A DNA stretch of 64,000 nucleotides, from NCBI GenBank assembly GCA_035518375.1, contig DATIXQ010000052.1:1-64000 (forward strand), read 5' to 3'. Positions 9,472 through 17,551 of the stretch are shown in pieces; the first letter of the stretch is position 1, and every line of letters begins with the position of its first letter. This DNA is from DATJLY01 sp035518375 (GTDB lineage Bacteria > Pseudomonadota > Alphaproteobacteria > ATCC43930 > CGMCC-115725). The notes below the pieces were generated by a model, which saw only the letters and a program-made list of their open reading frames with translations, ran no database searches and was not told where the DNA came from. The position numbers and the translations under genes are program-made.

Positions 9472-10743
9472 TTACTGGAACGCGTTGCCTGACAAGAGGC
9501 GCGCGGGATCGAGCGCCACGGTGCGCACCGTGCCGCCCAGGGCGGGGACGGCGCGGTCATCGACCATGACCTGGAGACCGGTGGCGTTGCCGGTGCGCAG
9601 CACGAGGCCGCTTCTGTCCGGCACGCGATAGGTATCGCCCTTGCGCAGCGTGCGCTGCGCCACGAGCGGCTGGGCCGGATCGCTTTCGTCGCGCACCTGG
9701 ATCCAGCAATCCTGCTTGGCAAGGAGCGTGATGTGCGACGGGCCGTTAACCGCCCCGTAGACGTGCGGCGCCGACGAATCGGCCGAGGCCGCTTGCGGCG
9801 GGGCCGCGGTCTGATCCGCCGAGGGCTGGCCCTGATCACGTGGGGTCAGCTGGATGGAGAGCCGGCCAGTGTTAGGGGGCGGGCTCGAATTGACGGCGCC
9901 CGAAGCCGTTGGCGCGGGGACGAGCGCAGCACCCGGCGCCAGGGTGGGCGCGGGTGTCGTCGAGGACGGCGGCGCGAGGCTCACGCTCTGCCCCGGAAGT
10001 GCCGCGGGGGCCGGGGGCGCCACGAGCGCAGGTCCCGGCGCCGACGCGGGCGCCTGGGACGCGGCCGGAGGCGGCGGCAGCGGAGTCGCGCTGACAGACG
10101 GCGGCAGCGGCGCGGTCGCGACGGTGGCCGCCGGTTGCGGCGCGGCAGCCTGCGGCGGCGCTGGTGCCGGCGTGGCGGCGGCTTGCGCCGCTGGCGCTGG
10201 CGCGGCGCTCGCCGGGGCGGGTGCCGACGCGGACGTATCCGGCGATGGCGCGGGCGGTGGGGCCGGCGGCAGCAGGTCGCTCGGCACCGATGCCACGCGC
10301 TCCGGCCGCTCGCGGTCGCCGGTCGAGACGTAGTGCCAGATGGCGTAGGCACACACCGCGAGCACGAAGGCCACGAGCACGACGCGGCCGCCCGGCACGC
10401 TGCGCGAGGTCAAAGGCATTGGAAAGGCGAGATCGGCGCGCTGCTCGAGCCCCGCCGATTCGAGCTTGAAGCGGCGCACCGCCTCGTCGCCGTCGAGCCC
10501 CAGGGCATTCGCATACGTGCGCACGAACCCCAGCGCGTAGACAGGGCCGGGCAAGCGGTCGTAACGGCACTGCTCGATCGCCGTGATGTAGGAGGAGCGA
10601 ATGCGCAGCGTGCCGGCCACTTGCTCGAGCCCGATACCCTGCTCCTGCCGGGTACGCCGCAGCAGATCGCCGACCGTGTCCCGCGGGCGCACCGCCGGCT
10701 TGTCGCCGGTGCGAGTCTCGGGCGGAGACGATGTGTTCGCCAT
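9472..10743 (-). CDS. rodZ: RodZ-like helix-turn-helix membrane protein
   Basis: A 423-residue RodZ-type protein that in relatives links MreB to the cell-wall elongation machinery. Residues 22 to about 90 form a Cro-like helix-turn-helix domain (VGDLLRRTRQEQGIGLEQVA). A single membrane helix follows at about 119-137. A long Ala/Pro-rich periplasmic linker (about 150-310) leads to a C-terminal DUF4115 beta domain (ITLLAKQDCWIQVRD). The ATG at 10743 is preferred to a TTG at 10791 because the latter would sit inside the promoter at 10782-10811. It is downstream of ptsP in the same direction, with its own promoter. Confidence 0.87.
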   Translation of the reverse strand: MANTSSPPETRTGDKPAVRPRDTVGDLLRRTRQEQGIGLEQVAGTLRIRSSYITAIEQCRYDRLPGPVYALGFVRTYANALGLDGDEAVRRFKLESAGLEQRADLAFPMPLTSRSVPGGRVVLVAFVLAVCAYAIWHYVSTGDRERPERVASVPSDLLPPAPPPAPSPDTSASAPAPASAAPAPAAQAAATPAPAPPQAAAPQPAATVATAPLPPSVSATPLPPPPAASQAPASAPGPALVAPPAPAALPGQSVSLAPPSSTTPAPTLAPGAALVPAPTASGAVNSSPPPNTGRLSIQLTPRDQGQPSADQTAAPPQAASADSSAPHVYGAVNGPSHITLLAKQDCWIQVRDESDPAQPLVAQRTLRKGDTYRVPDRSGLVLRTGNATGLQVMVDDRAVPALGGTVRTVALDPARLLSGNAFQ

Positions 10744-10781
10744 CGCGGGTAGCGGCCCCCGAATGTCTTGGGCTCCCGGTT

Positions 10782-10811
10782 CTTGTACCAACGCGCGCGC
10801 GGAAAAAGCAA
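10782..10811 (-). promoter_or_regulatory. Sigma-70-like promoter of rodZ
   Basis: On the minus strand, TTGCTT (10806-10811) and TACAAG (10782-10787) are 18 bases apart. A start near 10775 leaves a leader of about 30 bases before the ATG at 10743. No terminator with a clear stem and T-run was found for ptsP in the 153-base gap 10744-10896, so read-through is possible. Confidence 0.5.
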
Positions 10812-10896
10812 ATTCTAACGCGGTGTCCGGGCCGTTCCGATGCCGGCGGCTCCCGTATCCCGCGCGGGCGAGCGCAGCAAATGCGCGGACAAGGCG

Positions 10897-13170
10897 TTAA
10901 AGCTCGACCCCGTGGTCGGCGCAGAAATCGCGGAGCTTGTCGCGCAGGCTTCGGGTCGGGCTCGTTTCCCACGCGGCCAGGAACTCGCCGAGCGCACCCA
11001 TGTGCAAGCTGCGGATCATGGCCTTCACGGGGCCGATCGAGGCGGGCGTCATCGACAGCGTGCGGAAGCCGATGCCGACGAGCGCCGCGGCGTCGAGCGG
11101 ATCGCCCGCCATCTCCCCGCACAGCGACAGCTCGACATGGTGCTTGAGACACATCGCCGTAACCTGGCGCAGCGCGCGCAAGAGCGTCGGCGACAGCGAA
11201 TCATAGCGCGCCGCAAGCCGCGGATTGCCGCGGTCCGAGGCAAAAAAGAACTGCGTCAGGTCGTTCGTCCCGACCGAGAGGAAGTCGACGCGCGGCAGGA
11301 CCTGATCGAGCTCGAACAGAAGCGAGGGGACTTCGAGCATCACGCCGACCTGAACGGCGACCGGCGGCGGATCGGTATCGCGCCGCCACGCGCGCTCCAG
11401 CTCGAGCTCGAGGATGGCGCGCGCGGCCTCGAGCTCGGCGAGCTCAGCGATCATCGGAAACATCACGCGGAGCCGCCGCCCCGACGCGGCGCGGATCAAG
11501 GCGCGGAGCTGCTGGCGCAGGAGCGCCGGGCGGTCGAGCGCGATGCGGATGGCGCGCCAGCCCATCGCCGGATTCTCCTCGCCGGCGGCATCGGGCATGT
11601 AGGGCAGAAGCTTGTCGCCGCCGGCATCGAGCGTGCGGAACGTGACCGGGCGGTCGCCCGCCTGATCGAGCACGCGGCCATAAAGCTGCGCCTGCTCCTC
11701 GACCGTGGGGAAGCGCTCGCGCAGCATGTATTGCAGCTCGGTGCGGAAGAGGCCGATGCCTTGCGCACCCGTCATCTCCATGAAAGGCAGGTCGATGGCG
11801 AGGCCGGAATTGAGCTGGAGGCTGACGCGCACGCCGTCGCGCGTCTCGGCCGGGAGTTCGCGCAGCTCGGCATAGCGGCGGCGCTCGCCCGCCTTGATGT
11901 TGATCCGACGCTCGACCGCTTGCTGCACGTCCTCGCTTGGGCGCACGAACACGGCCTGCTCCTCGCAATCGATGGCGATGACGTCGCCGGCGTCGATGCG
12001 CTCGAGCACGTTGCGGACGCGGCCGATCGCCGGGATGTCGAGCGCGCGCGCGACGATCGCGACATGCGCCGTGGGCGAGCCCTCCTCGAGCACGATGCCC
12101 TTCAAGCGGGCGCGGTCATAGTCCAGGAGCTCGGCCGGGCCCATGCTGCGCGCGACGAGGATGAATTCCTCGGGCAACGCCGCGGCAGCCGACGTCAGCG
12201 GCCGCCCGGCGAGATGCTGCTGCAGGCGGTTCGCGAGATCCTCGAGATCGGCCAATCGCTCGCGCAGGTAGGGATCGCTCGCCTGCAGCAGCCGGGCGCG
12301 CGACTCATCCTGTACCTTCTGCACCGCGGCCTCGGCGGTAAGGCCGCCGCGCACCGCCTCGGACATGCGGTGCATCCAGCCGCGGTCGGCCGCGAACATG
12401 CGGAAGCTTTCGAGGATCTCGCGCGGCTCGCCGCTCTCGACGATCCCGCTCGACAGCATCTCGTCGATCGATTTTTGTACCGCCGCAATCGCGCCGCGCA
12501 GGCGCCCGAGCTCGGCCTGCGGGTTCTCGGCGACGACCTGACGGATGAGGATGCGCGGCTCGTGCAGGACGGCAGTGCCAAGCGCGAGCCCGCCATGCAT
12601 GCGCACGCCGTCGAGGCGGACCGGCAGGATGCCGTTGCCGTTCGCGGGCTGCAGCTCGAGCGGGTTCACCAATTCGCCCGAGGCGACGAGCTCGGCGAGG
12701 ATCATGGCAATCGTCTGCATCGCCTCGACCTCGTCCTCGGTGTAGTGGCGAAGCGTGCGGTTCTGCACGACGACGACGCCGAGCACGCGGCCGCCGCGCA
12801 ACACCGGCACGCCCATGAGCGAGTGGTAGACCTCCTCGCCCGTCTCGGGCCGGTAGGCAAAATCGGGGTGCGCCTGCGCGTCGGCCAAGGCCAAGGACCG
12901 TGCCGTCGCCGCGATGACGCCGACGAGACCTTCGCCGACGCGGAGCCGCGTCCTGTGTACCGCCTCGGGCCGCAGACCCTCGGTGGCGAAAAGCTCCAGC
13001 ACTTCGCCCGCGCGCATGACATAGATCGAGCAGACCTCGGCCACCATCTCGCCGGCGATGAGGAGCACGATCTCGTTCAGGCGTTGCTGCGCCGTCCCCG
13101 AGCCGGCCATGACATCGCGCAGCCGGCGCAGGACGCGGCGGGATCCGGGGACCGCCGCCGTCGGTTCCAT
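10897..13170 (-). CDS. ptsP: Phosphoenolpyruvate-protein phosphotransferase PtsP (EI-Ntr)
   Basis: First enzyme of the nitrogen phosphotransferase system; it takes phosphate from PEP and passes it to NPr, a regulatory rather than sugar-uptake chain. The protein is 757 residues: an N-terminal GAF sensor domain (about 25-165), then the EI swivelling domain with the phosphorylated histidine at about His369 in SPTAHVAIVAR, and the PEP-binding TIM barrel (GIGLFRTELQYM, MFPMIAELAELEAA, SVGTNDLTQFFFA, LCGEMAGDP). A longer TTG start at 13236 is possible, but the ATG at 13170 gives the usual length and avoids overlap with the upstream gene. Co-directional with lysC. Confidence 0.95.
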   Translation of the reverse strand: MEPTAAVPGSRRVLRRLRDVMAGSGTAQQRLNEIVLLIAGEMVAEVCSIYVMRAGEVLELFATEGLRPEAVHRTRLRVGEGLVGVIAATARSLALADAQAHPDFAYRPETGEEVYHSLMGVPVLRGGRVLGVVVVQNRTLRHYTEDEVEAMQTIAMILAELVASGELVNPLELQPANGNGILPVRLDGVRMHGGLALGTAVLHEPRILIRQVVAENPQAELGRLRGAIAAVQKSIDEMLSSGIVESGEPREILESFRMFAADRGWMHRMSEAVRGGLTAEAAVQKVQDESRARLLQASDPYLRERLADLEDLANRLQQHLAGRPLTSAAAALPEEFILVARSMGPAELLDYDRARLKGIVLEEGSPTAHVAIVARALDIPAIGRVRNVLERIDAGDVIAIDCEEQAVFVRPSEDVQQAVERRINIKAGERRRYAELRELPAETRDGVRVSLQLNSGLAIDLPFMEMTGAQGIGLFRTELQYMLRERFPTVEEQAQLYGRVLDQAGDRPVTFRTLDAGGDKLLPYMPDAAGEENPAMGWRAIRIALDRPALLRQQLRALIRAASGRRLRVMFPMIAELAELEAARAILELELERAWRRDTDPPPVAVQVGVMLEVPSLLFELDQVLPRVDFLSVGTNDLTQFFFASDRGNPRLAARYDSLSPTLLRALRQVTAMCLKHHVELSLCGEMAGDPLDAAALVGIGFRTLSMTPASIGPVKAMIRSLHMGALGEFLAAWETSPTRSLRDKLRDFCADHGVEL

Positions 13171-13213
13171 CAGCGGAGCGTCCGCAGAAGCGCGCGCGGA
13201 GCGGGGCGGCCTC

Positions 13214-14278
13214 TCATTCGCCAGGCGCCTCGGCAAGGGGCCGGCCAGCGGACTCGCGCAGCATAAGCCGATCGACCGCCTGATCGATCAGCTCGGCGAG
13301 GATGGCGCGGGTCGACTGCTCGCGCGTGACGAGGCCGACACTCTGCCCAGCCATCAGCGAGCCCCTCTCGACATCGCCGTCGATGACGGCGCGGCGGAGC
13401 GCGCCGGCCCAGAAATGCTCGATCTCGAGCTGCGCGTCCTTCTGCGCGATCGCGCCGCGCGAGAAGCGTTCGATCACGTCGCGCTGCAAGGCCACGAACT
13501 CGCGCGTGCCCTCGTTCGCGAGCGCGCGCACCGGGATCACGGGAAAGCGCGCATCGAGCTGCGGCGAGGGAACGGCATCGCGCGCGCCGGCGCGAATGAA
13601 GGCCTGCTTGAAGCGCGGATGTGCGATCGATTCATGCGCACAGACGAAGCGCGTGCCGAGCTGCACGCCTGCGGCACCCATTTCGAGATAAGCGAGGATC
13701 GCCTCGCCGCGGCCGATACCGCCCGCGACGAAGATGGGCACGTCGTCGATATGGGGCAGAATCTCCTGCGCCAGGACGCTCGTCGCCACGGGGCCGATAT
13801 GGCCGCCCGCCTCCATGCCTTCGATCACGATGGCGTCCGCGCCCATGCGCACGAGCTTCTTCGCGATCGACGGCGCGGGCGCGAAGCAGATCGCCTTGGC
13901 GCCGCCGTCCTTGATGCGGGCGATCGCGGCCTGGCCGGGCACACCGCCCGCCAGCACGACATGGCTCACACGGCGCGCCAGGCACGTGTCGATCAACTCC
14001 TGCAACTGTGGATGGAGCGTGATGAGATTGACGCCGAACGGCCGGTCGGTCAGCGCGAAAGTGCCATCGATCTCGGCGTCGAGCAGGGCCGGCGTCATGG
14101 CGCCGCAGGCGATCACGCCAAACCCGCCGGCGTTCGAGATTGCGGCGACGAGAGTTTTCTCCGACACCCAGGTCATGGCGCCGCCCATCACGGCGGCATC
14201 GCAGCCCAAGAACTCGCAGCCGCGATGCCAGAGATGATCGAGGTGGCCCTTCGCGCGGGCCCGCGCATCAGGCGGCAT
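13214..14278 (-). CDS. FMN-dependent nitronate monooxygenase / FabK-like reductase
   Basis: A 354-residue flavoprotein of the nitronate monooxygenase/enoyl-ACP reductase II superfamily. It has the TIM-barrel flavin motifs GGAMTWVSEKTLVAAISNAG, VIEGMEAGGHIG and IFVAGGIGRGEAILAYLEMG, and the C-terminal GSLMAGQSVGLV typical of both groups. A FabK role in fatty-acid synthesis and a nitronate-oxidising role cannot be separated by eye; the HIG loop and GTRFVCAHES fit either. The start overlaps the lysC stop by 11 bases, so the two are probably co-translated. The protein is soluble, with no signal peptide. Confidence 0.82.
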   Translation of the reverse strand: MPPDARARAKGHLDHLWHRGCEFLGCDAAVMGGAMTWVSEKTLVAAISNAGGFGVIACGAMTPALLDAEIDGTFALTDRPFGVNLITLHPQLQELIDTCLARRVSHVVLAGGVPGQAAIARIKDGGAKAICFAPAPSIAKKLVRMGADAIVIEGMEAGGHIGPVATSVLAQEILPHIDDVPIFVAGGIGRGEAILAYLEMGAAGVQLGTRFVCAHESIAHPRFKQAFIRAGARDAVPSPQLDARFPVIPVRALANEGTREFVALQRDVIERFSRGAIAQKDAQLEIEHFWAGALRRAVIDGDVERGSLMAGQSVGLVTREQSTRAILAELIDQAVDRLMLRESAGRPLAEAPGE

Positions 14279-15488
14279 CGAGACCGTAGGCGGTGTGGAG
14301 CGCCCGCACCGCGAGCTCCGTATATTCCTCGGCGACGAGCACGCTCACCTTTATCTCCGAAGTCGAGATCACCTGAATGTTGATGCCCTTGGCGGCGAGC
14401 GTCTCGAACATCTCCTTGGCGACGCCGACGTGGCTCCTCATGCCAACGCCGACCACGGAGATCTTGACGACGTTGGCGTCGGGCCGGAGCGCGGCATATC
14501 CCAACTGCCCGCGCCGCGCCTCCAGCACCTTCACCGCGCGGTCGAGATCGGACTTCGCCACGGTGAATGTGATGTCGGTCGTACGACCATCCTCGGAGAT
14601 GTTCTGCACGATCATATCGACATTGACGGCCTCGTCGGCAAGGGGCCCGAAGATCGCCGCCGCGACGCCCGGCCGGTCGGCGACCTTGGCGAGCGTGATC
14701 TTGGCCTCGTCGCGGCTGTAGGCGATTCCGCTCACGACCTGCTTTTCCACGATCTCGTCCTCGTCGACCACCAGGGTTCCGGGCTCGTCGCTGAAGCTCG
14801 ACAGCACCTGGACGCGAACGCCGTGGTTCATCGCCAGCTCCACCGAGCGCGTCTGCAAGACCTTGGCGCCCAGCGACGCCATCTCGAGCATCTCCTCGTA
14901 TGTGATCTTATCGAGCTTTCGCGCCTTCGCAACGATACGCGGATCGGTCGTGTAGACGCCCTCGACGTCGGTGAAGATGTCGCACCGCGCCGCACCCAGC
15001 GCGGCCGCGAGCGCCACTGCCGACGTATCGGAGCCGCCGCGCCCCAAAGTGGTGATGCGCTGATCGGGGCCGAGGCCCTGGAAGCCGGCGACGACCGCGA
15101 CCTGATGCGCGCGCAAACGCTCGGCGAGCACACCCGTTTCGATCGCGGCGATGCGTGCCTTGCCGTGCGTCGCATCGGTGCGTACCGGCAGCTGCCAGCC
15201 GAGCCACGAGCGCGCGTCGATGCCGAGATCCTGCAGCGCCATCGCCATGAGCCCCGCCGTCACCTGCTCGCCCGTAGCAACGACAGTGTCATATTCGCGC
15301 GCGTCATGGACCGGCGATGTGGCGCGCGTCCATCCGACGAGCTGATCGGTGACGCCCGCCATGGCCGAGACCACGACCGCGACCTCATTGCCGGCATCGA
15401 CCTCGCGCTTGACGATCCGCGCGGCATGCTTGATGCGCTCGACGTTCGCAACCGAAGTGCCGCCGAATTTCTGCACGATGCGGGCCAT
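14268..15488 (-). CDS. lysC: Aspartate kinase
   Basis: Phosphorylates aspartate at the head of the lysine, threonine, methionine and diaminopimelate pathways. The protein is 406 residues. The kinase domain begins VQKFGGTSVANVERI, with GFQGL and TTLGRGGSDTSAVALAAALGA, followed by two ACT domains for feedback inhibition (ITLAKVADRPGVAAAIFGPL and VVGVGMRSHVGVAKEMFETL). Normal length for a monofunctional enzyme. It is divergent from ubiG with only 47 bases between the starts, and it leads a run through the FabK-like gene to ptsP. Confidence 0.97.
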   Translation of the reverse strand: MARIVQKFGGTSVANVERIKHAARIVKREVDAGNEVAVVVSAMAGVTDQLVGWTRATSPVHDAREYDTVVATGEQVTAGLMAMALQDLGIDARSWLGWQLPVRTDATHGKARIAAIETGVLAERLRAHQVAVVAGFQGLGPDQRITTLGRGGSDTSAVALAAALGAARCDIFTDVEGVYTTDPRIVAKARKLDKITYEEMLEMASLGAKVLQTRSVELAMNHGVRVQVLSSFSDEPGTLVVDEDEIVEKQVVSGIAYSRDEAKITLAKVADRPGVAAAIFGPLADEAVNVDMIVQNISEDGRTTDITFTVAKSDLDRAVKVLEARRGQLGYAALRPDANVVKISVVGVGMRSHVGVAKEMFETLAAKGINIQVISTSEIKVSVLVAEEYTELAVRALHTAYGLDAA

Positions 15489-15535
15489 AAGCGACGGTCT
15501 TTGCGGGGATGGGCCGGTGATTCATACTCTCCGCC

Positions 15536-16306
15536 ATGGAGCCGAGGCAAGGAGCACCGGCCGCGCGCGAGGGCGGCACGATCGACCGCGACGAGGTCGA
15601 GCGCTTCGCGCGCCAGGCGCACGCCTGGTGGGACGAGAACGGGCCCTTCCGGCCATTGCATCGCCTCAATCCGGCGCGGCTCCGCTTTATCCGCGCACGC
15701 CTGCAACAGCATTTCGCGCGCGAGCATGCCGACGAGCTCGCGCCGTTCACAGGATTGCGCCTTCTCGATATCGGCTGCGGCGGCGGGCTCGTCAGCGAGC
15801 CAATGGCGCGGCTCGGTTTCGCCGTCCACGGCATCGACGCCGACGCGAACGCGCTCGCGGTTGCGCGCGCACATGCGGAAGAGACCGGGCTCGTGATCGA
15901 ATATCGCGCCGATTCGGTCGAGGAGCTTGCCGCGCGCGGCGCGACATATGATGCGGTGCTGGCGCTCGAAGTGGCCGAGCATGCCGCGGATGCCGCACTC
16001 TTCCTCGCGACGGCGGCCGCGCTCGTCGCACCGGGCGGCGCGCTCGTCGCCTCGACCATCAACCGCACGGCGCGCGCTTTCGTGACGACCGTCGTGGGCG
16101 CGGAATATGTGCTGCGCTGGCTGCCGCGCGGCACGCATCAATGGCGCAAATTCCTGCGTCCATCAGAGATGGCGGGGCATCTGCGCCATGCCGGGATGAA
16201 CGTCGCCGCGATCGAGGGGCTCAATTTCCATCCGCTCAGCGGCGATTGGGCGCTCGGACGCGATCTCGGGGTCAATTATTTACTAATTGCCAGAAAACCG
16301 AAGTAG
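15536..16306 (+). CDS. ubiG: Ubiquinone biosynthesis O-methyltransferase UbiG
   Basis: SAM-dependent enzyme carrying out both O-methylations of ubiquinone synthesis. The protein is 256 residues. The family N-terminus EVERFARQAHAWWDENGPFR is followed by the SAM loop LLDIGCGGGLVSEPMARLG (about residues 80-98) and the C-terminal segment around HQWRKFLRPSEM. Standard length. Divergently transcribed from lysC. Placement of ubiG beside lysC is common in alphaproteobacteria. Confidence 0.96.
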   Translation: MEPRQGAPAAREGGTIDRDEVERFARQAHAWWDENGPFRPLHRLNPARLRFIRARLQQHFAREHADELAPFTGLRLLDIGCGGGLVSEPMARLGFAVHGIDADANALAVARAHAEETGLVIEYRADSVEELAARGATYDAVLALEVAEHAADAALFLATAAALVAPGGALVASTINRTARAFVTTVVGAEYVLRWLPRGTHQWRKFLRPSEMAGHLRHAGMNVAAIEGLNFHPLSGDWALGRDLGVNYLLIARKPK

Positions 16307-16317
16307 AAATATCCTTC

Positions 16318-16393
16318 CGGGTTGCGCAACCCGCGGGGGGACTGCGCATTTGGGGTCGGACTTCGCTCGCATGGTCCATGGGCACCGCCCATG
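16318..16393 (+). other. Structured leader before the cold-shock gene
   Basis: The 123-base gap between ubiG and the cold-shock gene contains a perfect 16-bp palindrome, CGGGTTGCGCAACCCG (16318-16333), and a perfect 7-bp hairpin, CATGGGC-ACC-GCCCATG (16377-16393), about 36 bases before the start codon. The first could fold at the end of the ubiG transcript, though no T-run follows. The second lies in the likely leader. Structured leaders are common in cold-shock mRNAs; this role is inference. Confidence 0.4.
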
Positions 16394-16429
16394 CCGGGGG
16401 AGGGCGAAGGCCAAGGGAATGGTGCTTCG

Positions 16430-16975
16430 ATGAGCATGAGCCAAGGGGAGGCTGCGCGGCTTTCCGGCAAGATCAAGTGGTTCAACCGGAGCAAAGGCTT
16501 CGGTTTCATTGTCCCGGAAGATGGGACGAGCGACATTTTCCTGCCGCTTGCAGTGCTTGAGCGATCGGGCTTCAGCGAGGCGCCGGACGGCGCGTCGGTG
16601 ACGTTCGAGTGGGTGCAGGGGCCTAAGGGCCGGGCGGCGACCCAGGTCCTGGAGCTTGATGCCTCGACGGCGCAGCCGCGGGCGCCGCGAGAGGGCGGCG
16701 GCGGCGGTGGTGGCCGCTTCCGCCAGCAGCGCGACGATTCCTATGGCAATGACGGCCAGGGACCCGCCGAGTCGCTCGACGGCGTGGTCAAATGGTACGA
16801 CCCGGCGCGCGGCTTCGGCTTTATCCTGCCCAACGACGGCGGGAAAGACATCTTCGTGCACGTCACGGCCTTGCGCCGCTCGGGCATCGATGGGCTTGAG
16901 CCGGGCCAGCCGGTCCGCATGATGGTGACGCAAGCCCGGCGCGGCCGCGAAGCCTCGTCAATCCAGCTGATTTAG
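16430..16975 (+). CDS. Double cold-shock domain protein
   Basis: A 181-residue protein with two cold-shock (OB-fold) domains that bind single-stranded RNA or DNA. Domain 1 lies at about residues 10-75 with RNP1 KGFGFI inside KIKWFNRSKGFGFI. A Gly/Arg-rich linker with a run of eight glycines follows, then domain 2 at about 115-180 with VKWYDPARGFGFILPNDGG and IFVHVTALRRSG. Two-domain versions are typical of alphaproteobacteria. ATG codons at 16430 and 16436 are both possible; AAGGGA lies 11-13 bases upstream. The gene has its own terminator at 17016-17048 and no membrane segment. Confidence 0.93.
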   Translation: MSMSQGEAARLSGKIKWFNRSKGFGFIVPEDGTSDIFLPLAVLERSGFSEAPDGASVTFEWVQGPKGRAATQVLELDASTAQPRAPREGGGGGGGRFRQQRDDSYGNDGQGPAESLDGVVKWYDPARGFGFILPNDGGKDIFVHVTALRRSGIDGLEPGQPVRMMVTQARRGREASSIQLI

Positions 16976-17015
16976 CCGCCTTCCGCCTAACCAGCCCGGT
17001 AAGTGCCCATCCGTC

Positions 17016-17048
17016 CCCGGCCGTCGGGGCCGGGCGTCTTTCATTTTT
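17016..17048 (+). terminator. Rho-independent terminator after the cold-shock gene
   Basis: A 7-bp stem CCCGGCC (17016-17022) and GGCCGGG (17028-17034) with a 5-base loop is followed by the T-rich stretch CGTCTTTCATTTTT (17035-17048). Its position 40 bases beyond the stop codon fits. Confidence 0.8.
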
Positions 17049-17071
17049 ATGTCTGCGAGGCGAGAATCGCG

Positions 17072-17100
17072 TTGGCGAGTCGGACGAGTCGTGGTACTGT
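17072..17100 (+). promoter_or_regulatory. Sigma-70-like promoter of the gcrA-like gene
   Basis: TTGGCG (17072-17077) and TACTGT (17095-17100) are separated by exactly 17 bases, directly before the GcrA-like gene and after the upstream terminator. Transcription would start near 17107, leaving about 40 bases to the ATG at 17147. Confidence 0.55.
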
Positions 17101-17146
17101 ATCTAGTAGGCCAACGATGGCTCTACCCCATGATACGGTGGAAACC

Positions 17147-17488
17147 ATGGAGACGATCTGGAACGCCGAGCTCATTGACCGCCTGATTGCGTTGTGGGAC
17201 GAGGGTTTGCCCACGGCCGAGATCGGCCGCCGCCTTGCCATCAGCAAGAATGCCGTGATCGGCAAGGCCCATCGGCTGGCCCTGACGCCGCGGCCGTCGC
17301 CGCTGAAGCGCCCGCCGACCCGGCGGCGTGGCCTTGGCGTGCAGCCGGCGATCTGCACCTGGCCGAACGGCCACCCCGGCGACAAGGATTTCAAGTTCTG
17401 CGGCGAGAAGCCGGTGCCCGGCAAGCCGTACTGCGCCAAACACGCGGCGATGGCCTATCTGCGGCCGAAGACGACGACCGCCGCCTGA
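17147..17488 (+). CDS. gcrA: GcrA-family cell-cycle regulator (short form)
   Basis: GcrA proteins bind sigma-70 and methylated GANTC promoters to drive cell-cycle genes in alphaproteobacteria. This 113-residue protein has the N-terminal helix-turn-helix (LIDRLIALWDEGLPTAEIGR, then LAISKNAVIGKAHRLAL), a short basic proline-rich linker, and the C-terminal zinc-finger-like part (ICTWPNGHPGDKDFKFCG, then GKPYCAKHAAMAYL) with cysteines and histidine in place. It is shorter than the roughly 170 residues of typical GcrA because the linker is very short. The ATG at 17147 has GGTGGA five to six bases upstream. A second ATG at 17117 is possible. Confidence 0.85.
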   Translation: METIWNAELIDRLIALWDEGLPTAEIGRRLAISKNAVIGKAHRLALTPRPSPLKRPPTRRRGLGVQPAICTWPNGHPGDKDFKFCGEKPVPGKPYCAKHAAMAYLRPKTTTAA

Positions 17489-17519
17489 TCGCGCTTTTCT
17501 GACCGGCGCACCTGTGCCA

Positions 17520-17547
17520 GCCTCCGTCCGGGCAACCGGGCGGAGGC
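17520..17547 (+). promoter_or_regulatory. 12-bp hairpin hiding the ribosome binding site of the MmgE/PrpD gene
   Basis: GCCTCCGTCCGG (17520-17531) pairs with CCGGGCGGAGGC (17536-17547) around a GCAA tetraloop, with only one G-U wobble. The GGAGG at 17542-17546, five bases before the ATG at 17552, lies wholly in the stem. No T-run follows, so it is not a standard terminator. It may block translation until opened, or mark the 3' end of the gcrA-like mRNA. Structure is seen; role is inferred. Confidence 0.6.
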
Positions 17548-17551
17548 GGCA

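Noticed and set aside
9854..10333. Gly/Ala-rich plus-strand frame resembling a repeat protein
   Set aside because: It is the complement of the Ala/Pro-rich linker of rodZ.
13171..13236. TTG start at 13236 for PtsP
   Set aside because: It would overlap the upstream gene and add residues not expected for the family; the ATG at 13170 gives the usual length.
10840..13266. An 808-codon plus-strand frame across ptsP
   Set aside because: Antisense shadow of ptsP, which has all catalytic motifs on the minus strand.
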